A stretch of 64,000 bases of DNA from Atriophallophorus winterbourni (Eukaryota; Platyhelminthes; Trematoda; Plagiorchiida; Microphallidae), in contig JACCGJ010014430.1 in NCBI GenBank assembly GCA_013407085.1, positions 1 through 64,000 of the forward strand, in the 5' to 3' direction. Numbering within the stretch: the first letter of the stretch is position 1; each line of letters opens with the position of its first letter. The translations under genes were made by a program, and so were the position numbers. Under the pieces are notes generated by a model. The model saw only the letters and a list, made by a program, of their open reading frames with translations. It had not been told where the DNA came from and ran no database searches. This document shows positions 52,101 to 60,800 of this stretch, piece by piece.

Positions 52101-53936
52101 TTTTTATGTTCATGTTTTCTAATACTGACTACATAAATGTTGACTCACATGATTGAACAGGTTGAACGTACGAAACTTAACCAACTTTGGCATTCAAGCG
52201 TAACTTGTTCAATAATCTTACACTATTTTAAGCGTAAGCGCATCATTATTCTACTGTCCCTACTGAATGAGTGCAAACAGCACGAACCCGGTCGTGGGAT
52301 GTATGTGTGATGGAAATGCGTGCAAATGATCTTTATTGATATCACACAGTTATCGCAGTTTTGCTATCGGCAGAATTTCGGGGTCAATTTATACTTCTGC
52401 TTATAAAACCGTGCTCTATAGGATGAATGTAAAACTTACAATAAGCAAATTTCATATCACATAACAAACTTTCTGTACACTTAAATTTTATCTCTGAGAA
52501 TCACTATGTGTCAATGAATCTTTTAACAGATATCGAGGCACAAGAAAACGAAGTGGAAAATTTAAAGGAACAAATCAAACGAATGCATGAGTATCGGGTG
52601 AGCCATAGAAGTTTGAGTTTCGTAGGGATTGCTTGCGCACCGCTTCTGTGAGAGCATCTTCATGAACAGTTGCCCATAGAAAACGATAGTCTTTATTGAA
52701 ATGTTATCGGTTGAACGAGCTAAACGGTTGGAGATATTGAAATCCACCACTAGACACAAAATTGACTATCAAATCAGATCAACATAAAAACTCGCATAAA
52801 GAATTTTCAGTTTGTTAGAAAAGATTTATTGATCGGCCGTCACCAGTATTGTGGCGTTCTTGGGCAAAAATGAATAACGATTAAAATGTCAACCTCATCG
52901 TTAAATTGAGCCATAAGTCCATCGAGTGATATTGAAGCTTTTGCAAACACCTTAATTAACTTTAGAACAGTGAATGTGAGTTTACTTAGATTGAAGTTAC
53001 CAAAAAATCTCATCTCACATCTACAAACATGAATTGAATGGATACCAAATATGCGCTCATATACCGTTTGAACGTTCAAGGTAAATAGCTAATTGTACTC
53101 AGAATTTATGAAACGATACATTGATGAAAATTTTTTAGAAACGAATACGGGTCAGCATGATAACATGTACTTTTCAAACATTATTACTTAATCGTTTCTA
53201 ACTTTTCTTTTAGGGAAATCGGGAGAATGAAGAGAATCCAAAATTAATTAAACGCGTAAGTAAAATCATCACTAGTAAAACATACAATATGGACATGTGT
53301 GAATTTTCGCAAAGATAAAATTAGTGATTACCCTAATGATGCTTATGATCAAACATTTTTTCTATAGATCGTTTCCGCTATGTAATGAATGAGATAAAGT
53401 TAATTCTACTCAACCGCACATTTTAAATTTTCACTTATTATCAGGCCACTGGGACATCATAATTGGTACATTTCTCTACGTTTACGAATGATAAATGGAT
53501 GATCGAAAGCCTGAAGAACAGCATGTAATGCGAATGCGTGTTTAACAGATTTTACCGCATGATGTTATTGCTTCGATATATATTTGGATGTATATTTGAA
53601 TAGCCACTTACAAAATACTGAAATATAAGTTTTAACCAGGAGGCACGATCTAATTTTACACACTGTAAAAGGCGCAGTTTATTTTGCAAATTATTATGAT
53701 ACCTATTTCACATCTGAGTATCGTCGGGATCTGGCTAAGCATGTTCATCAAAACGTCTAAACTAAATAATGTTCGAATCTGTGCCGTTCAAATAAAAGTT
53801 ACAGTAACATGTCACAAATCGAAAAGGATATAATATGCTTACACGGTTGTGTTGATAACTGAAAATAAATGTAAATCTTCCATAAAAATTTGATTTGAAC
53901 ACCAGTTGGGACTTGGAATCTCTCTCGACAAGCATG

Positions 53937-53981
<45 letters not shown>

Positions 53982-54799
53982 AATTTTAAATGGACCACAT
54001 GTTTTCTTTACTGTATTAGGAATCAGAGTTGGCTTTGAAGACACCTCAACTGGTTTTGTCAATTTGGGAGGTAAACGGCAAACGTCATGATATACTACTG
54101 GTAACAGAACGAGAACGCAGTCGTTGGCTTTGGGAAATCGAGAAAGCCAAACAAATATATTCCAAATTGCGCAACTCGTCACCTTCCACTCGGTTCCAGC
54201 ACATTAGAAAAAAACTAAGGACCGGAGAAATGAATGAGCATCTCAGAAAGTATCAGAGTGTAAGTAGTCAACGTGATTAAATAACATAAAAACACATCTT
54301 AGCACAGATAATACAATATATATGCATATGTTTCGATGCCAGAACTGCAACTCAGCTCGTGCTTCTGATTTCTAACGGTACCCGTTTTATATTCTATAAA
54401 TACTGATGGATATTTTCTCTCCATTCGATTACATTTAATTACTGTATGAATTGTCATACAAAAGTTTTGCATGATGCGATAGTTGATACGATGAAGTAAG
54501 TGTAAAGTTAAGCAATGTTAGCCTAAGTTAACAGAAAATTGGCAAAATAAAGTAACGTCTAGCAACTCATCAGGGTGTATATTCAACAGTGTATTGCATA
54601 TCAAGTTGCGCGTAATGTTTCTCACAAGGTTCGAGTTACGCAAATACTAGTCGTCCATTACTGAGAATGAAAACAGCTATAAACCTATTGCGGTGTGTGA
54701 TAAAAAGCATGCAGCTATGGATATGTATTCCAAATTTAAGCTGCTCCGCTTGCACGCAAATGAGGATCTTTTTTCTCATGTCAATCGATTTTACCCCGT

Positions 54800-54841
<42 letters not shown>

Positions 54842-57800
54842 GCATAAGTGATTAAACAGTTTGGACGTGCAAGCCTTATCAAACAGTTGCTTATAAGGTC
54901 AACATGTTCACCATTTTACCACTTTTCCCAGGCATGGGGATCCGCATCATACTATACGTACGTGGTGACGGCAAATAGCACAAAATCGTTTGTAGGACGT
55001 TTGTGTGTGTGTTTAAAATGAATGCAAATGTGGGTTTATCTTCAACCGCGTGTGATTATAAAGGTTATGCTTGTCAGCCTTATTCTACAGTGGCTAAATA
55101 CGGTCAAATTATTAAAACAGTTACCGAGTCTCCATCGAAACTTTCATGCTTATCCATATCCTACTGTCCCTACCAGCTCGAGACAAACAGCAGTGATCTG
55201 ATCAGAGATTGTTGTGTTGCAAAATCATGCATATATGAATATTGAAAATGGATTAATAATAATAATATTGTAAAACAAGATGCGGTCCTAATTCTTTTGC
55301 GAAATTTGGCAGCCGCATTTTCGAAACACCATAATTCACAAAAGTCAATCAAACTCAATTGGGAATGGATAAAACTGTGAACTTATACAAATTGTCTTAT
55401 TGAACTAACGAAACATTTTATATATGTAGCAAAATAATATTCATATCCGGTAAATGATTTCATAGTTTTGAAGAGAAAGAAATATGTTACTTTTCAAATT
55501 CTTCCGGTATTTCATTCTAGATAATTCAACTGAACAAACGAGGATTGGCCGCCACACACGGTAAGTGAAACAATTGAAATTATTATGGAAAAGCTGAGTA
55601 AATTTATCAACAGTATTGTTTCGTTAAGCAAACGAGGTTCGCAAATTTTGCTAATCTTTAAGTGGAAAAATTCAGGTATTTAATCCAGTCCTCAATGATC
55701 CATGACACGTTCTATCACAAAATACGCAAAACAAAATCATCTAAAGAAATACATGGTACGTAATTAGAAGAAGAAAAAGAAGAAGAAAGAGAGCGTAGAT
55801 GTGTTCGAAAATATTTGAAATTTTACTTCAAGTCGTGTGGAAAAATATCTGTACAAATTACGAATAATTGTATTCGGTAAAAGAGTTCATATCATATTAT
55901 CGAGAGAAATGTTTAACTTTATTTTTTCATTTGATGTTGGATTAACGATAATTAGTTCAATGCAAATTGAATAAAGGGCATTCGATGTAAAGACGTTCTA
56001 AAAGATAATATGGCATGCATTGAACGAGTCTGGTAAGACGATGAACAAGATCGTTTCGCTTAGTATTAATGAGTCGATTACTTGAAAAAATGCTGCTCTT
56101 TCCGAACTTTCTTCTAGAATGATTTATAATGGAGAGAGCTTGTGCGCAAAATGATACTCATACAACTTTAGTGCAAATCAACGTCTTTTGACAGAAATGC
56201 CCCAAAATGTAAAATAAATTGAGTTATTTTTTCAGGCTTGACAACAAGAGATCGAAGACAAAGAGCATAGAATGATATATTAAAAATTTAGTAAGTAGAG
56301 GATTGATTCCAGGTTATGTTGTCGGTAAAGTAGGGGCTAGATTCTTAACATATTTTTCTATACTATGGAATATGGAGTTGATTATAAATAACGTGCGACT
56401 ACACGGAACATGCCGATTATTGAATTCCGGGATATAAAGACACTCGTGTCTTCTCTCACTTAATTTAATGTGACTTGAAGCAGCAGAGATCGTGTGCAAA
56501 GATCAATTTCTAGTTATGACATATGTAATAACTACGTTTTCCGCGTATTCGAGACTGAATGTTAACGGTGAATTTTGAACTACAGCAAGGTATGCTGAAA
56601 AAATGGGTGGAGATTGATTCGTAACATGATTCACCCTTTAGCCAGTGAGGAGAGATGAAAAGCCCATCTTGTTAATTTCAACTAATTGCGAACTAATGGA
56701 AACATATCCACATATTTATTCAACTTTTTCGGACGGTAATCTCTGTGTTTTGAGTATGTATAAGGGATTGATGACATCAAGACAACCAAACACGGCGTAT
56801 TACTTAACCTCCTTTTAAATTAGCACCACCTACAGAAGATTGGAAAGTTGGCTCTCCATAATTTAAAAATTTCGAGAATAAAACGCTCAAGGGCAGGATA
56901 TCCCATCAGTCTTATTTGGGATCGATATAACACTAACAGTTTTCCCAGCATCAGAAATGTTGTATACAGAGAGACAGCATTTTAATATTAGTAGCTATCC
57001 GTTCTGAAGTTGGTGGCAGACAGACCTTCAGTGCCAACGGAGATAACCTGCTCTGGCTAAAGAAATTTGTGTACATTGAACTTGCTGAGCGTCCAACAGA
57101 TATATTTTTAGATATACTACTCAAATAATTTTATTAGTAGTTCAATGATACGATTACTTCAGATTCGCAGGTAATTCATCTACCGACATATAATTCGAAT
57201 ATAAAATGTTTGAAAAATCTCACAGAATTCGGAAATACGATTTAAATGTTCCATTTTATAATGAAATCCCTCAAGACAATATCAGTTATGAGCAAGCAAA
57301 ATTATTTTAGCTATTGTTTGTTTGTACTACGTGAAATGTCTGGAATAAAAACACAACTATTCACGATTAGATATGTTATTTAAAACTTGTTGAGACTAAT
57401 AACCCTTAACTGCCTGAATTATGATTTACATTGAAATAATTTTTTTCTCCTGCATTTTTGTTATGAAACAGCCTACCTTATATGGGGACAGAAAGTATTT
57501 TTATTTTTTTTATATATTACGGAAAATAAAAATTTGGGACAAATTCGGTACAACCGTCCTGTGGTGGCACCTTTTTCATTGATTTCCAGCTGTAGTCAGC
57601 TATATGAAACATATTCATTCATTCATTCAGTCCTCTCCGTGCCGGGTGGCACATGAGGCGAAGACAACTTCACGCCAGTGGTTCCGGTCTGTCGCTGCTT
57701 CCGTTGCCGCCTGCACCGTGAATCCTTGTGCATGTAGTTCGCGTTCCAACGTTCTGCGCCAAGTTTCCTTGAGCCGTCCCCTTTTTCGTTTACCTTGCGG

Positions 57801-60800
57801 ATGCCAGTGCATGGCTACCTTCGTATGCGAACTGGGATCCATCCTGCAGACATGACCGAACCACGGATCTGTTGTCATCGTTTCCGTAGCAATGTAGGTT
57901 TTACGGGATAGGGTTGCTAGCCCTAAGCCCAACCCTCCTCCTTTCTCAGACGGGCTTGGGACCGCCTTTGGCGGAGTTTATATGAAACATAAAAGTTATA
58001 AAAAGATTTCCCAATTAAATTTTCAATGCGAAACACACACAAGGTGAAAAAATAGGTTGAATGGAAAATAATGTATTTCCTTCATGCAGTCATCGCGATT
58101 AAAACCCATGGAAAGCCGCAAAACAGTTCTTATGCATGTTTAAGCATAAGTGGACCTTGCATTCAGCGCATAATATCTTCGTCTTTCCAGGATAGTTTTT
58201 AAACCTGCATCGGTATCTTTTTTTCTCGACACAAGGCACATGTGCCACTTGGTCCAACCTCACATCGTCGGATGGGGCTCCACAGTTTCTTTTGCTGCTA
58301 GCGTCTTCACCTGTTAGAGATGGGCGTCCACGTTAAGGAGGCAAGCAAATGTTCACAGCTTTGGTAAGGGTGAAAGCTACCTCAAGTTTGAAGGAAGCAA
58401 GCTGGAGCACTTCTTTTTTGGAAGAGAAAGCCTCTTGCAGTCTCTACGATAACAAAGCCATGAATTAACTATAGCCATGTCAATGAAGTGATAGATCAGA
58501 CTGTGATAAGCTTTTTTTGATTTCATGCTTATTCTATACAAAGAAAGAAGATGGTCTGCCAAATATACACCACCCATTGACTTATTGTATCGTTTCACAA
58601 TATCAGGGCAAGGTACTTCAATGGACCTCTTTGTAGTTTTATCAAATCTACGGACAGTTGGTAGAGGATTTGCCCTGGCAAATGTAGACACCAAATTGAC
58701 TACTTTGTTGTCGTACCAGCGAACCAGATTGACACTTGAATGTCCTTTCACCACTTCTTTCTCCTCGAAGAAACCCCTGCCTTTTTTCATTAGGCGCTTG
58801 TCATTCTTCATGTTGTTTGGAAAGCCAGCTAATCGTGGCAGTCTAACTGTGCCGCAACAAAATATTCCCACATCTGTCAAGTATTGCAGAAGGGGCACAG
58901 AGGTAAACCAGTTATCAAAAAATACAAGATGGTTCTCATTGGAAGAAATGGTCTTGGCAAGATGTAGCACAAAATCTGAGCTAGCACTGATGTTTGGGAC
59001 GGTGTGATCATCGACGAGGGATATTTTCCCAGTATATGGGATGAAATCGCACATCATTCCACGATCGTCAGCGAGTACGAAACGTTTGTAGCCAAACTAT
59101 TCAGGTTTATTTGGCAGGTATTGTTTGAGCCTTGATCTGCCTTTGAATGGCACCATTTGCTCATCAACGCAGAGATTTTGCTCTTTGGTTAGGTTTTGAA
59201 ATTTTGTTCTTAGATGGTTTACTAGAGGTTTCACTTTGAACATTTGGTCAAAATCAGCATCTCCAGGTTTGCCAGCGTTTGTGTTATCAGCTAAATGAAG
59301 ATTTGATGGCTTCGAATCTATCTCGAGACATGCACTTAGCTGCATAGTCAATGAGAGGAGAAAGCTTCTTGGCCCAGTGCATTCTTGTATTTAGTAACTT
59401 TGATAATGAGAAATACAGTACAAGGCCCAATCATTTTTCCAGTTCTTCTTTGGGAACATAAGTGCCGGTTGTATCATTTTTGGGACACGCTCTTGTATAG
59501 CTTCACATGCCGGATGTCACGTATTTGAGACATATATTCCGACAGTCATATTTCGCATAGAAAAATATTTCATCATTCGTGTATACGTTGAATGTGTTCA
59601 GAAGATGTCTATAAATGAAGCGAAAATTTATCAATGTATATACATAAAAGGTTTTTCAGCCATTGCACGCAGAAAAATGAAGCACGGAGCGAAATTTCAC
59701 AAGCGTCACCTCACTTCCAAAGTTTGTTGACAACTGGAGCGCCGCATGGCTCAGCCGTCTCAAACACATACCAAACGAGAGCAGAACGTATGCCGATTCC
59801 GATACCCCCGGCATACGAAAGTGATCTGTCTAATTTAACCTATCATATACCTTTAAATTTTGTGTATCGAATTTGCCCCATTCGTCCGTTAAGGGTTAAG
59901 GAGAAAATATTCCAAAACATTCTTCCTTTAATAATCACTCGAATCCAAATCGAAAGCTCAATCACTAACGTTCCATATATTTGTGCTACAATTGTATGAA
60001 TCTTCAATATTATCGATGTTTGATTTTTCATGATTTTAATCGGTATTTGATTAGAAGAATGAGGTTGATCATCACGTTACCGAAACCGTTTGTGTAATTT
60101 TCACAGATGCTAAATTGTACGGAGTTACCGGTATCCTGCGGACAACGATTCATGGAATCGAAAAGTTGGATGCGGTCGATAGTGAGTAAGCTTTGATTTA
60201 CATTGACGCAATTCCGACAAATAATTTTCAACTGTGCAAATCTTTTTTGTTATCGATTATCGGTCCTGCATTTTTCCCTCTCGTGGTCATATTTTAGTTG
60301 AAGTAATGATGATATTGCGAAATGTTAGTGAAGATAATGTACTGTATAAGATAAGCTTCACTTAAATAATGGAAATAATGTTCACAATTGGATATTAGGA
60401 TACTAAATTACTTTGGGTTTTTTTCAAATTCAAATAGCAATGAGCATTTCGTTGATTTGAAAACAAAGTGGACGAATTCTCCACATTATTTATTTGAATA
60501 TTTCCATTGAATATGCTTCGAAAACGTTGCTGAATTATGAAGCATTCGTCTAAAACAAAAATATTTATCAGCCCGAGATCAAATTACTTCCCTTCTTTTA
60601 TTTAAGTTGCAGTTAGGTATGAATAACATTTTATCGATGTGGATTCATTGCAGGTGAAAGTTAAAGAAGAAAAAGAAGAAGAATAAAACTTTATTCGTTT
60701 AAACGAATTTTCAGTTAATCAAAATAGTTTGAACACAGAATTTCAATGCGAATAAGAGGGACGTCAAACTTTAATGGGAAAATTTGAGATTGCAAGTCAC

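Larger units (their letters stand above)
47735..52529 (+). other. Intron (4.8 kb) holding the 228-bp tandem array
   Basis: The first 1.3 kb is AT-rich. A 70-codon frame (47936-48148) has no compatible phase or known domain. The rest is the tandem array. Confidence 0.75.
57403..59895 (-). mobile_element. Decayed piggyBac-type DNA transposon
   Basis: About 2.5 kb, the usual size for autonomous piggyBac elements. Candidate inverted ends are CCCTTAACTGCCTGAAT at 57403-57419 and, inverted at the other side, CCCTTAACGGACGAATG (59879-59895). The right flank is TTAA (59896-59899), the family's target. The left flank is ATAA (57399-57402), one base off TTAA. The transposase lies on the minus strand and is broken. 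A 365-bp RTE derivative is inserted in its 3' non-coding part. The element lies in the 55561-60106 intron of the BCR-like gene, antisense to it. Confidence 0.8.

Noticed and set aside
49110..52340. Tandem array considered as a CRISPR or a multi-copy coding cluster
   Set aside because: Units are 212-238 bp, conserved over most of their length and diverged gradually, with no short invariant repeat plus unique spacer and no frame shared between units.
58525..59007. 160-codon plus-strand frame
   Set aside because: Exact shadow of the piggyBac transposase on the opposite strand.
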